DNA from: Modestobacter sp. VKM Ac-2984
Lineage (GTDB): Bacteria > Actinomycetota > Actinomycetes > Mycobacteriales > Geodermatophilaceae
Assembly: GCF_026967985.1 (NCBI RefSeq)
Contig: NZ_JAPVBJ010000002.1
Span: 1-64,000 of the forward strand
Direction: 5' to 3'
DNA: 64,000 bases
A model generated the notes under the pieces. It was given only the letters and a program-made list of their open reading frames with translations. It did no database searches and was not told the DNA's origin. A program made the position numbers and the translations under genes. Numbering within the stretch: position 1 is the first letter of the stretch; every line of letters begins with the position of its first letter. Positions 50,075 through 58,663 of the stretch are shown piece by piece.

Positions 50075-50491
50075 ATGGGGAACGGCGGCACGGCGACGCT
50101 CGGCGACCTGCTCATGCGGGTCGCCCGCACGTTGCGCCGCCGGTTCATCGCCACGCTCGCCCCGTGGGACCTCTCCCCGCACCAGGCCCGGGCGCTCCGG
50201 GTGGTCTGCTCGCGCGACGGCGTCCGGCTCTCCGAGCTGGCCGAGGCGCTGCGGATCGCCCCGCGCTCGGCGACCGAGGTGGCCGACGGGCTGCAGGATC
50301 GCGGCCTGGTGGAGCGCGCCGCCGACCCCGCGGACCGGCGGGCGGTACGGCTGACGCCGACCGAGGCCGGCCGCCGGGTGCAGCGCGAGGTGGACGACGC
50401 CCGGGCCGCAGACGCACAGGAGCTGTTCGCCCGGCTGTCGGCCGCCGACCGCGCCGAACTCGAACGGATCCTCCACCAGCTCACCGACTGA
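50075..50491 (+). CDS. MarR-family transcriptional regulator
   Basis: A 138-residue winged-helix regulator. The HTH is LSELAEALRIAPRSATEVADGLQDRGLVER near 47-76, followed by the DPADRRAVRLTPTEAGR wing typical of MarR. It starts at ATG 50075, 16 bp after the second palindrome, and is divergent from the exporter. Confidence 0.93.
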   Translation: MGNGGTATLGDLLMRVARTLRRRFIATLAPWDLSPHQARALRVVCSRDGVRLSELAEALRIAPRSATEVADGLQDRGLVERAADPADRRAVRLTPTEAGRRVQREVDDARAADAQELFARLSAADRAELERILHQLTD

Positions 50492-50500
50492 CCGGCGAGC

Positions 50501-50971
50501 TCAGACGTGGTCGAGGGCGAAGGACCCGGTCTCGACCTCCCCCGCACCCGTGTAGCTGGCGAGCAGCGCCCCGGTGCTGGACGCCGTCGATGCGGTCAAC
50601 CGCCACGTGCGGGGCACGGCACCCTCGGCGAACAGCCTGCGCCCGGCGCCGAGGACGACCGGGAAGACGATCAGCCGCAGCTCGTCGACCAGGTCCTCGG
50701 CCAGCAGCGTCTGCACCAGCTCGAGACTGCCGTGCACCTGCAGCTCGCCGCCGTCCTCGGCCTTCAGCGCGCGGACGGCGCCGGCGACGTCCCCCTCGAT
50801 CAGCCGGGCGCCGTCCCAGTCGACCGACTCCAGCGTGCGCGAGGCGACGTGCTTGGGCAGCGCGTTCAGCGACCAGGCGATCCGGTCGCCCTCGGTCGGC
50901 ATCTTCGGCCAGTGCGCGGCGAAGATCTCGTAGGTGCGTCGGCCCAGCAGGAAGTCCTGACCGGAAGTCAT
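50501..50971 (-). CDS. Dihydrofolate-reductase-fold (RibD C-terminal-like) protein
   Basis: A 156-residue protein of the RibD_C/DHFR-like group. Recognisable parts are QDFLLGRRTYEIFAAHWP near 5-22 and LQVHGSLELVQTLLAEDLVDELRLIVFPVVLGAGRRLF near 78-115, the NADPH-binding segment. At the N-terminus the family normally has about 30 further residues, so this protein may be N-terminally short or start at another codon upstream. Such proteins are reductases of unknown substrate. Convergent with the MarR gene. Confidence 0.8.
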   Translation of the reverse strand: MTSGQDFLLGRRTYEIFAAHWPKMPTEGDRIAWSLNALPKHVASRTLESVDWDGARLIEGDVAGAVRALKAEDGGELQVHGSLELVQTLLAEDLVDELRLIVFPVVLGAGRRLFAEGAVPRTWRLTASTASSTGALLASYTGAGEVETGSFALDHV

Positions 50972-50984
50972 CGGCCGGAGGTGC

Positions 50985-51857
50985 TCAGTCCGGCGGGGTC
51001 AGCTCGAAGAAGACGACCTGCGGCGGGGCGTTGACCCGCATCGGCAGCGCGCTGAACCCCAGCCCGCAGGTGACGTACAGCGCGTTGCCCTCGGCGCCGT
51101 ACTCCGCCGGTGACCACCCGTCGGCGACCACCTTCTCCTCCTCGGTCAACCCGAGCCAGCTCCAGCGCGGCAGGCCGGGCAACGCGATCTGCCCGCAGTG
51201 GGTGTGCCCGGCCACGGTCAGCGGCGCGCTGCCGGGCGGCATCTCGGGGAAGGCCGTCGGGTTGTGCATCAGGACCACCCGCGGCGCGTCCTCCGGCAGC
51301 CCGCTCAGCGCCTGGTCGACGTCGACCAGGCCGGGGCGCACCGGGCCGATCCCGACGACGTGCAGCGGGTCGGTGCCGGTGCCGGGCACCGGCACCGACT
51401 CGTTGAGCAGCACCGGGACCCCGGCGGCCTCCAGCGCGACGGTCAGCTCCTCCGCGGCGTTGCTGGCGTAGTCGTGGTTGCCCAGCACGGCGTAGGTGGG
51501 GATCCCGGAGTCCAGCAGCGGGCTCAGCAGGTCCATCGCCGCCTCCACCTCGGGCTCGACGTCCGGGCCGGCGTGGTAGACGAAGTCCCCGCCGAGCAGG
51601 ACCAGGTCGGGTTCGGCCTCCACCGCCCGCTCGACCGCCCGCTCGACCATCCCGGTGTTGGCCCACCACATGCCGATCTGCATGTCGGCCAGGACGGCGA
51701 CCTCCAGCCCGTCCGACCCCGTGGGCAGCCGGGGGAGCTCCACCGCGTGCCGCTCGTCGTCGAGGACCAACCGCGGCTCGATCAGCACGCCGTAGCCGAT
51801 GAGCAGGACGAGAGCCGCCAGCAGGGCCAGGCCGACCCGGACGAACCAGCGCCTCAT
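50985..51857 (-). CDS. Membrane-anchored metallophosphoesterase
   Basis: A 290-residue calcineurin-like phosphoesterase of the YkuE/YaeI type. One hydrophobic helix at 5-27 (FVRVGLALLAALVLLIGYGVL) anchors it. Metal motifs: LADMQIG near 57-63 (Gln where many have His), LGGDFVYH near 88-95, VLGNHDYA near 124-131 and AGHTHCGQIALP near 219-230. YaeI relatives act on lipid-linked phosphates such as UDP-diacylglucosamine. It is translationally coupled (ATGA) to the PAP2 gene, so both may act on envelope lipid phosphates. Confidence 0.88.
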   Translation of the reverse strand: MRRWFVRVGLALLAALVLLIGYGVLIEPRLVLDDERHAVELPRLPTGSDGLEVAVLADMQIGMWWANTGMVERAVERAVEAEPDLVLLGGDFVYHAGPDVEPEVEAAMDLLSPLLDSGIPTYAVLGNHDYASNAAEELTVALEAAGVPVLLNESVPVPGTGTDPLHVVGIGPVRPGLVDVDQALSGLPEDAPRVVLMHNPTAFPEMPPGSAPLTVAGHTHCGQIALPGLPRWSWLGLTEEEKVVADGWSPAEYGAEGNALYVTCGLGFSALPMRVNAPPQVVFFELTPPD

Positions 51858-53353
51858 GCCCGGGCCGCCGTGGTGGTCGCCACGCCCGCGCGCGTGGCGG
51901 GGTGCCGGAGACCCCGACCGGACCCGAGCTGGAAGGCCCAGGCGCAGGCCAGGACCCACAGCGAACCCAGCAGCAGCCCGGCGACCACGTCGGTCGGGAA
52001 GTGCGCCGCCACGTACACCCGGGAGATGCCGATGGCCGGCGCGAGGAGGACCGGCACGGCCAGCACCGCCCACCGCCAGCGGCTGACCCCGTAGCCGATC
52101 ACCAGCGCGGCCAGGGCGCCGTAGATCGCGACTGCCGCCGCCGCGTGACCGGAGGGCCAGGCGGCGCCGGCCGGCAGCCCCTGGGTCAGGTCGACGACGT
52201 CGGGCCGCACCCGGCCGACCACCAGACCGATGACGTAGTAGAGCGCCACCTCTCCGATGATCGTGACGAGGACGAAGACCACGGGGCGCCAACTGCCGAC
52301 CCAGGCCAGGGACAGGATGGCCAGGCTGAGCCCCACGGCGATGACCATCGGGGTGCCCGACAGCCTGCCCACCGCCTCGGCCACCGTGGTGAGGGTCTCG
52401 GTGCGCTGCTCGACGAACCACTCGGCGGCGCTGCGGTCGAACCGGCCCAGGGCGGTGTCGGCCAGCACCCGGGTGACCAGCAGGCCCAGGCCGGTGAGCA
52501 CGGCGAACAGGGCCGCGGCCGCGCCGGCCAGCTGCAGGACCGTCGTCTTCCCGGCGGGGAGCACCGGCTGGTGGGTGGGGGCCGGACGGGGCGCCTCCGC
52601 GGGGTCGACCTCCAGCGGGTCCAGCGACTCGTCGCTGTACTCGTGCCGGTCGTGCTGCCAGCCGCGGAAGACCGCCGTCATGATCGCCAGCCAGGCCGCC
52701 CCCAACGCCCAGCCGGCCAGCACGTCGGAGACGAAGTGCACGCCGAGGGCCAGCCGGGTGAACCCGATCGCGAACACCAGCAGCGCGAACCCGGCGATGA
52801 GCCAGGGCCGGACCCGGCGGTTCACCACCGGCAGCAGCACCAGCAGCAGGACCCCCCAGGTCACCACGGCCGTCATCGCGTGGCCGCTGGGGAAGCTCGC
52901 GTTGCTCGGGGTGTCGACCACGGGGTCCAGCACCACGGGGCGGGCCCGGTCGGCCACGTACTTGGTGAGCAGGATGAGGACGGGCAGGCCCATCCCGGTG
53001 ACCGCGACGAACGCGGCCAGCCGCCGGTGCCGGCGGATGAGCAGGAACAGCGTCGCCAGCACCGTCACCAGCACCGAGGCACCGGTGCCCCCGAGGTCGG
53101 TCACGCCGCGCAGGACGCTCACCGTCACCGACGAGCCGCTGACCGCCTCGTTCAGGTCGGCGGCCACCTCACCGTCGAGGGAGGCCAGCGGTGACCAGCT
53201 CTCCTGGACCAGCAGCCACAGCGCCAGGAAGGGCACGGCGCCGACCAGGAGGGCCACCAGACCCAGGACCGCGCGGCCGCTGAACCGACCGACTGCCTGG
53301 GGCGGTTCCTGGTCGGGCGGTGACTGGGTCGGGGTGGTGACGGGCCGGCTCAT
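51854..53353 (-). CDS. Double PAP2 lipid phosphatase-family membrane protein
   Basis: A 499-residue membrane protein holding two PAP2 domains in tandem. Domain 1 has KYVADRARP, PSGHAMTAV and TRLALGVHFVSD, the full catalytic set. Domain 2 has WPSGHAAAAV and SRVYVAAHFPTD, but its first motif is GLVVGRVRP, so the lysine is replaced by glycine. An acidic loop (DEYSDESLDPLEVDPAE type) and Pro-rich stretch join the two halves. PAP2 enzymes dephosphorylate phosphatidate or undecaprenyl pyrophosphate. The ATG at 53353 starts MSRPVTT. Confidence 0.88.
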   Translation of the reverse strand: MSRPVTTPTQSPPDQEPPQAVGRFSGRAVLGLVALLVGAVPFLALWLLVQESWSPLASLDGEVAADLNEAVSGSSVTVSVLRGVTDLGGTGASVLVTVLATLFLLIRRHRRLAAFVAVTGMGLPVLILLTKYVADRARPVVLDPVVDTPSNASFPSGHAMTAVVTWGVLLLVLLPVVNRRVRPWLIAGFALLVFAIGFTRLALGVHFVSDVLAGWALGAAWLAIMTAVFRGWQHDRHEYSDESLDPLEVDPAEAPRPAPTHQPVLPAGKTTVLQLAGAAAALFAVLTGLGLLVTRVLADTALGRFDRSAAEWFVEQRTETLTTVAEAVGRLSGTPMVIAVGLSLAILSLAWVGSWRPVVFVLVTIIGEVALYYVIGLVVGRVRPDVVDLTQGLPAGAAWPSGHAAAAVAIYGALAALVIGYGVSRWRWAVLAVPVLLAPAIGISRVYVAAHFPTDVVAGLLLGSLWVLACAWAFQLGSGRGLRHPATRAGVATTTAARA

Positions 53354-53487
53354 GAGAGTGCCGCTACCCAGCTTCGCCCAGAACACCGGTCATCGTTGCG
53401 ACACCGTGACCTGCGGCGCATGCCTACCGCGCGGACCGTCGGGTACGGGCCGTTCGATCCCTGCCCGCCGAGAGAACGGACTCGCTC

Positions 53488-54102
53488 ATGACCTCCCACC
53501 TCCCCCGCCACCGGCGGTGGCCGGGCGTCGCGCTCGCCGTCGCCGCACCGCTGCTCCTCGTCACCGGCTGTGGCGACACGGAGGACTCCCCGAGCCTGCA
53601 GGACGACGAGGGCGAGGTCATCGACAACGACGGTGCCGACATCGTCGGCGGACCGGACTCCCCCGTGGTCCCCGTCAACGAGGACGTCGAGCTCGTCGGC
53701 GTCGAGATCGCCTACCCGGTCGACGGCCTCTACGAGGTCGGCGAAGAGGCGCCGCTCTACGCCGCGGTGACGAACACCGGCACCGAGCCGGTCACCCTGG
53801 TGGACGTCACCGGCCCGGAGTTCGAGGAGGCCGTCAGCCTCGGCGGGAGCGGCGAGCTCCTGGACGCCATCGAGATCGTGGTCCCGCCCAACGACAACAC
53901 CTACATCGGCGCCGAGGGCTCCCCCTCGATCGTCCTGGTCGGCCTGGAGACCGAACTGCGCTCGTCCCAGTCGATCCCGGTCACCTTCGTGTTCGAGGAG
54001 GCCGGCGAGGTCACCGTCGAGGTGCCGGTGTCCGCGGACGACAGCGACCCGTTCGAGGGGTTCAGCTTCCCCGACCCCGCCGAGGACCCGAGCAACGAGT
54101 GA
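53488..54102 (+). CDS. Predicted lipoprotein, possibly PCuAC-like
   Basis: A 204-residue exported protein with lipobox VTGC near residue 28. An acidic segment follows, then a beta-rich domain (about 60-190) with EAPLYAAVTNTGTEPVTLVDVT and IPVTFVFEEAGEVTVEVPV. The layout resembles PCuAC copper chaperones, but the Met/His copper ligands of that family (H-x-M and M-x-M) are not seen. Copper binding is therefore doubtful. It is followed by the membrane protein at 54211. Confidence 0.65.
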   Translation: MTSHLPRHRRWPGVALAVAAPLLLVTGCGDTEDSPSLQDDEGEVIDNDGADIVGGPDSPVVPVNEDVELVGVEIAYPVDGLYEVGEEAPLYAAVTNTGTEPVTLVDVTGPEFEEAVSLGGSGELLDAIEIVVPPNDNTYIGAEGSPSIVLVGLETELRSSQSIPVTFVFEEAGEVTVEVPVSADDSDPFEGFSFPDPAEDPSNE

Positions 54103-54210
54103 CCGGCCGGGTTGCGATCCGGTCACGTTCCACCGGCTGATGCGCCGCGCTGCCGGCTCCGGGCAACCCAGTGAGAGCACATCCGTCACCGACCTGGAGG
54201 ACACGTACCG

Positions 54211-54822
54211 ATGACCGACCCACGCACCAGCGGCGCCACCGTGGCCGCAGCGAAGAAGCGGCCGATCTGGCCGTGGCTCCTGCTGGCCGCCCTGATCGCC
54301 GCCCTCGCCCTCTGGTGGCTCATCGCCGAGTTCACCGGTGACGACGACGACCTGGACGTCGGCGCCGACACGGGCGCCGTCGTCGAGGAGACGACCACCG
54401 TGACCGAGACGGAGGTGACCGGGACCGAGACCGAGACGCCGGCGGCGACGCCCGACATCGGGCTCGGCGCCGTGCTCATCGGCGACCTCGACGCGCTGGC
54501 CCCGGACGTCGACCTGAGCGCCAGCGTCGGGGAGCCCGTCGAGGCCAACAGCGTCGAGGTCCAGGCGGTCGTCGCCGACGAGGCGTTCTTCGTCGGCCCG
54601 GAGGCCGGCCAGACGATCATGGTCCGGCTGGAGCCCTTCGGTGGCACCGGCGACGAGGAGTCCCCGTTCGAGGTGCAGGAGGGTGACACCGTGAGCTTCA
54701 GCGGGACCCTCGAGGAGATCGACGAGGAGTTCCTCTCCAGCCTGCAGCTCTACACGCCCGCGGAGGACCTGGAGACCGGCGACTACTACGTCCAGGCCTC
54801 GGAGATCACCCCCGGGGAGTGA
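54211..54822 (+). CDS. Membrane-anchored protein with the OB-like domain of the 22897/23838 lipoproteins
   Basis: A 203-residue protein. A single helix at 17-40 (RPIWPWLLLAALIAALALWWLIA) anchors it, followed by an acidic and Thr/Glu-rich linker (about 45-82). The C-terminal domain contains DEAFFVGPEAGQTIMVRLE and FEVQEGDTVSFSGTLEEI, matching DEGFWIG..IWVQL and VNPGDLVSFTGEV of the two lipoproteins. All three thus share an anchor, an acidic linker and a small beta-barrel outside the cell. Function unknown. GGAGG precedes the ATG. Confidence 0.72.
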   Translation: MTDPRTSGATVAAAKKRPIWPWLLLAALIAALALWWLIAEFTGDDDDLDVGADTGAVVEETTTVTETEVTGTETETPAATPDIGLGAVLIGDLDALAPDVDLSASVGEPVEANSVEVQAVVADEAFFVGPEAGQTIMVRLEPFGGTGDEESPFEVQEGDTVSFSGTLEEIDEEFLSSLQLYTPAEDLETGDYYVQASEITPGE

Positions 54823-54840
54823 TCCCACGCTGGACCCACG

Positions 54841-54883
54841 ACGGCGTCCCCGGCCCGCTGCACACGCGGGCCGGGGACGCCGT
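54841..54883 (+). terminator. Strong hairpin terminator
   Basis: An 18-bp perfect stem (ACGGCGTCCCCGGCCCGC at 54841-54858 with its complement at 54866-54883) and a 7-nt loop, 19 bp past the stop codon at 54822. Confidence 0.8.
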
Positions 54884-54982
54884 CGTCTGCTGGCCGCCCC
54901 CGGCGACCGGCGCACCGCACCCATGGAGGAGGACCCTCGTGCAGACCGCCGTGAACGCCCTGGACCCAGCGCAGGTCGCCGG

Positions 54983-55993
54983 ATGAGCGCACGAGACCAC
55001 GGGGTGGCCGCCGCCGCGCTGGCCACGGCCGGCCTTGTCGCCGGAGTCGCCGCACGCCAGGCGGACGCCCGCCGGCTGGCCCGCCGGACGTCCGGGTCGT
55101 CCCCGTCCGTCCGCACCGACGACGGGGTGCGACTGCACGTGGAGATCGCCGACGAGGTCGACGCACCGACGGTGGTGCTAGTCCACGGCATCGGCGTCTC
55201 CGCGGAGATGTTCGACCCCCAGTGGACCGCGCTGCGCAGCCGCGCCCGCGTCGTCCGCTACGACCAGCGCGGGCACGGTTCCAGCGGCTGGGCGGGCGGG
55301 CGCGGGGCGACCGTCGAGGAGCTGGGTCACGATCTGGGGCAGGTCGTCGACCAGCTGGGCGGCGGCGGGCCGGTCGTGGTCGTCGGCCACTCGATGGGCG
55401 GCATGGCCGTGCTCGCGCTGGCCGATCAGCGGCCCGAGCTGTTCGGTACCCGGATCACCGGTGCGGCCCTGCTGAGCACCCGCGCCGCCCCGCTCACCGG
55501 CGCGGAGCGGTCCAGCACCCCGGTGACCGCGCGAGCGCGCACCGGGCTGTCCACCGGCGGTGCCTGGCTGGCGTGGCTGACAGCTCCGCTGGTGGGTTCG
55601 GTCCGTCCGTTCCGGTCCCGCCTCGGCCGACGCGCCCTCCGCAGGCAGCTCTTCGCCGGCGATCCCCCCGAGTGGGCGGTGCGTCAGTCCTCCCGGATGT
55701 GGCAGGAGACCCCGATGGGGGTGCTGTCGGCCTACCTGCGGAGCCTGGCGACGTACGACGAGAGGGCGGCGATCGCCGTGCTGCGCTCCGTGCCGGTCCT
55801 GGTCCTGGCCGGCACGGAGGACCGCACGATCCCCACCCACTCCGCGCCGCGGATGGCCGAGCACATCGGCGATCAGGCCCAGCTGGTCCTGGTGGACGGC
55901 GCCGGTCACATGGTGAACACCACCCACGCGGACACCGTGAACGCGGCACTCAGCGCCCTGCTCGACCGGGTGCAGGCGCCCACCACGGCCTGA
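54983..55993 (+). CDS. Alpha/beta-hydrolase family protein
   Basis: A 336-residue hydrolase. An N-terminal hydrophobic stretch (VAAAALATAGLVAGVAA, about 7-23) may act as a membrane or signal segment. The oxyanion motif is VLVHGIGVSAE near 66-76, the nucleophile elbow VVVGHSMGGMA near 132-142 (Ser), the acid in LAGTEDRTIP near 272-281, and the catalytic His in VDGAGHMVN near 303-311. ATG 54983 is chosen; an ATG at 54923 would add 20 residues. Substrate unknown. Confidence 0.85.
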   Translation: MSARDHGVAAAALATAGLVAGVAARQADARRLARRTSGSSPSVRTDDGVRLHVEIADEVDAPTVVLVHGIGVSAEMFDPQWTALRSRARVVRYDQRGHGSSGWAGGRGATVEELGHDLGQVVDQLGGGGPVVVVGHSMGGMAVLALADQRPELFGTRITGAALLSTRAAPLTGAERSSTPVTARARTGLSTGGAWLAWLTAPLVGSVRPFRSRLGRRALRRQLFAGDPPEWAVRQSSRMWQETPMGVLSAYLRSLATYDERAAIAVLRSVPVLVLAGTEDRTIPTHSAPRMAEHIGDQAQLVLVDGAGHMVNTTHADTVNAALSALLDRVQAPTTA

Positions 55994-56003
55994 TCCCGCC
56001 GCG

Positions 56004-56079
56004 CCGCCTGATCCCGCTGGGTCGCCCGGATCCTGCTGGGCCGCCCGGATCCTGCTGGGCCGCCCTGAGCCCGCGGGGC
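56004..56079. repeat. Four tandem 19-bp repeats
   Basis: CGCCCGGATCCTGCTGGGC occurs twice exactly (56023-56041, 56042-56060), flanked by one diverged copy on each side (56004-56022, 56061-56079). They lie between the convergent hydrolase and molybdoenzyme stop codons. They can form GC-rich structures, but no role is evident. Confidence 0.75.
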
Positions 56080-56092
56080 CGAACCGAACCGG

Positions 56093-57667
56093 TCAGGCCT
56101 CGACGACGACCTCGATCACCGGGTACCCGGAGGCGCCGTCCGGGGCCACCGGGGTGCGCTCGTCGGTCTGCACCTCGCCGAGCCCGTCGGTGGCCCGGGC
56201 GGCGATCACGTGGACGCCCGGGGTCGCCTGCCAGGGCAGGTACCACTGCCGCCAGCAGTCGACGTCGAGGCGCTCGGCCAGCGTCGCGCGCTGCCAGGGG
56301 CCGTCGTCGACGCGCACCTCCACGGCCTCGATCCCGCGGGTGGGTGCCCAGGCGACCCCGGCGATCGGGCGCTCCCCGGCGGTGATGGTCCGCCCGGGGC
56401 CGGGCACGTCGATCCGGGTCGACGTCTTGATCGGCCCCTCCTTGGCCCAGCCGCGGGGGATCCAGTAGCCGTCGACGTCCCAGTCGGTGAGCTCGATCGC
56501 GGAGAGCCACTTGGTCGCGGAGACGTAGCCGTACAGGCCGGGGACCACCAGCCGCGCCGGGAAGCCGTGCTCGGCGGGCAGCGGCTCGCCGTTCATCCCG
56601 ACCGCCACCATCGCCTCGGTGACGTCCAGGGCGGTGAGGGTGGGGAACCCAGCGGTGAACCCGTCGACCGACCGGCCGATCAGCTGGGTCGCCCCCTCCT
56701 GGAGCCCGGCGCGCTCGAGCAGCCGGAACAGCGGGACCCCCTGCCAGCGTGCGTTGCCGACCAGGTCGCCGCCGACCTCGTTGGAGACGCAGGACAGGGT
56801 GATGTCGGCCTCGATCTGCGGCATCTCCAGCAGCTCGGCGTAGGTGATGGTGAACGGGTTGTCGACCATCCCCCGGATCTCCAGCTGCCACTCGGCCGGG
56901 TCGATGGTGGGCACCCGCAGTGCGGTGTCGATCCGGTAGAACTCCTCGTTGGGGATGAACAGCGGCGTGAGCCCGGGTATCTCCAGGTCGGCGCCCGGGG
57001 GGACCGGCCCGGCCGGCCGGACCGGCACGGGCAGCCGGATCGCCGCCCGCAGCTCGGTCAACCGTTCACGCCCCATGAGCAGCCGGCTGCCGACACCGCC
57101 GATCACCGCCACCGCGGCTGCGCCGCCGGCCAGCAGGAGGAAGTTGCGGCGGCCCGTCGTCCCGGACCCCTCCGACGGGGGCCCGTACGCGCTCGCCGCG
57201 GCCAGCAGGACGTGCAGCAACGCGACCCCGACCGCCGCACCCAGCACCCCGGCGAGCACGGTCAGGACGGGCGAGGCGTCCGGCGCGGCGAGGCCCGCGG
57301 CGACGCCGAGGGCGGTGATCAGCACGAACGCGATCGCGCCCGCCACGAACGAACGTCGTGCCAGCAGGCCGGTGCCGGCACCCAGCAGCGCGGCGACCAG
57401 CCCGATCGAGGCGAGGAGCACCGGCTTGTCGTTGGTGCCCAGCGCGGCGATCGCCGCGCGCTCCAGCCAGCCGGGCACGCTGTCGATGACGGCGTCCCCC
57501 ACCGAGATCACCAGCGACGGCACCGCGTCGATGGCGCCGGCGGCCAGCTCGACCACCCCGATCCCGGCCGCAGCCGCCAGCAGCCCGGACAGCGCCGCCT
57601 GCGCAGCCGGTGCGCGCCGCGCCGTGTCGTCGTCGCGCGGTTGTTCGACCAGTTGTGGCTCGCCCAT
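56093..57667 (-). CDS. Sulfite-oxidase-family molybdopterin oxidoreductase with N-terminal membrane domain
   Basis: A 524-residue protein. Residues about 30-200 contain about five hydrophobic helices, then the sulfite-oxidase Mo-cofactor domain (about 245-400). LSCVSNEVGGDLVGNARWQG carries the molybdenum-ligand Cys. A C-terminal Ig-like dimerisation domain follows (PIAGVAWAPTRGIEAVEVRVDDG). The catalytic part lies after the last helix, probably outside the membrane. The electron acceptor and substrate are unknown; sulfite or a sulfoxide are the usual candidates. The ATG at 57667 is chosen. Confidence 0.88.
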   Translation of the reverse strand: MGEPQLVEQPRDDDTARRAPAAQAALSGLLAAAAGIGVVELAAGAIDAVPSLVISVGDAVIDSVPGWLERAAIAALGTNDKPVLLASIGLVAALLGAGTGLLARRSFVAGAIAFVLITALGVAAGLAAPDASPVLTVLAGVLGAAVGVALLHVLLAAASAYGPPSEGSGTTGRRNFLLLAGGAAAVAVIGGVGSRLLMGRERLTELRAAIRLPVPVRPAGPVPPGADLEIPGLTPLFIPNEEFYRIDTALRVPTIDPAEWQLEIRGMVDNPFTITYAELLEMPQIEADITLSCVSNEVGGDLVGNARWQGVPLFRLLERAGLQEGATQLIGRSVDGFTAGFPTLTALDVTEAMVAVGMNGEPLPAEHGFPARLVVPGLYGYVSATKWLSAIELTDWDVDGYWIPRGWAKEGPIKTSTRIDVPGPGRTITAGERPIAGVAWAPTRGIEAVEVRVDDGPWQRATLAERLDVDCWRQWYLPWQATPGVHVIAARATDGLGEVQTDERTPVAPDGASGYPVIEVVVEA

Positions 57668-57808
57668 GCACCAAGCTTCACCCGACCCGGTCGACGCCAC
57701 ACGTCGAGCCGGGGAACCGACGCCGGATCGTCACGGACGGGTGAGCCCGATCGAGCGGACACGGCGGGAGGACTCGACCGATCGGCCTCCGTGCTCCACG
57801 ATCACCCG

Positions 57809-58645
57809 ATGACAGAGTCGTCATCCGCCGTCCTGGCCGGCTGGGCCCCCGAGCCCTTCACCAACGCCGGCATCACCCACACCCTGTACACGCGCGGCTC
57901 CGGGCCGGGCGTGGTGCTGCTGCCCGAGGTACCGGGCCTGACGCCGGAGGTGCTGGGCCTGGCCGACCACCTGGTCGGCGCCGGCTTCACCGTCACCGTC
58001 GTGGAGCTCTTCGGTGACCCGGGCCGGCCGATGAGCCCCGGGTACGCGGCACGCAGCTTCGCCGGGGCCTGCATCAGCCGGGAGTTCCGCGCCTTCGCCA
58101 GGCGGGCCGACCGGCCGGTGGCCGAGTACGTCCGCGCCGTGGCCCGCCGGGTGCACGACCGGGTGGGCGGGCCGGGGGTCGGGGTGATCGGCATGTGCTT
58201 CAGCGGGGGGTTCGCGCTGGCCTCCGCCGCCGAGCCGGCCGTGCTCGCGCCGGTCGCCAGCCAGCCGTCGACGCCGCTCCCGTTCACCCCGGGCCGCCGG
58301 CGGGACCTGGGCATGTCCGACCGGGAGCGCGAGGCTGTCCAGCGGCGGGTCAGCAGCGAGGGCCTGTGCCTGATGGGCCTGCGGTTCAGCGAGGACGCCG
58401 CCTCCCCCAGTGACCGCTTCCGGGCCCTGCGCGCGGCGTTCGGCGACGGCTGGCTGCCGGTGTCGCTGAACAACCGGCCGGGCAACGACGCGGGCATCGG
58501 CCAGCGCGAGCACCAGGTGCTGACCAGCAAGGACGTCGAGAACCCCGGCCACCCGACCCATGAGGCGCGCGAGCAGGTCGTGGCCTTCCTGCGGGACCGG
58601 CTGGCCGTCCAGACCGCCGGCAGTGTGGGCGCCGGGAGGGGCTGA
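57809..58645 (+). CDS. Dienelactone hydrolase family protein
   Basis: A 278-residue alpha/beta hydrolase. VVLLPEVPGLTPEVLGLADHL near 37-57 matches the dienelactone hydrolase N-terminal block, and the nucleophile region is GVIGMCFSGGFALA near 129-142. Classical dienelactone hydrolases use Cys in GYCFGG; here both Cys and a following Ser are present. The expected late Asp and His lie near RPGNDAGIG and NPGHPTHE. No other aromatic catabolic gene is adjacent. Confidence 0.85.
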   Translation: MTESSSAVLAGWAPEPFTNAGITHTLYTRGSGPGVVLLPEVPGLTPEVLGLADHLVGAGFTVTVVELFGDPGRPMSPGYAARSFAGACISREFRAFARRADRPVAEYVRAVARRVHDRVGGPGVGVIGMCFSGGFALASAAEPAVLAPVASQPSTPLPFTPGRRRDLGMSDREREAVQRRVSSEGLCLMGLRFSEDAASPSDRFRALRAAFGDGWLPVSLNNRPGNDAGIGQREHQVLTSKDVENPGHPTHEAREQVVAFLRDRLAVQTAGSVGAGRG

Positions 58646-58663
58646 CCGCACGGCCCGGCCGGG

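Noticed and set aside
53488-54102. Firm call of a PCuAC copper chaperone
   Set aside because: The beta-rich layout is similar, but the methionine/histidine copper motifs are not visible.
56004-56079. CRISPR array
   Set aside because: The 19-bp units are directly adjacent with no spacers, and no cas gene is present.
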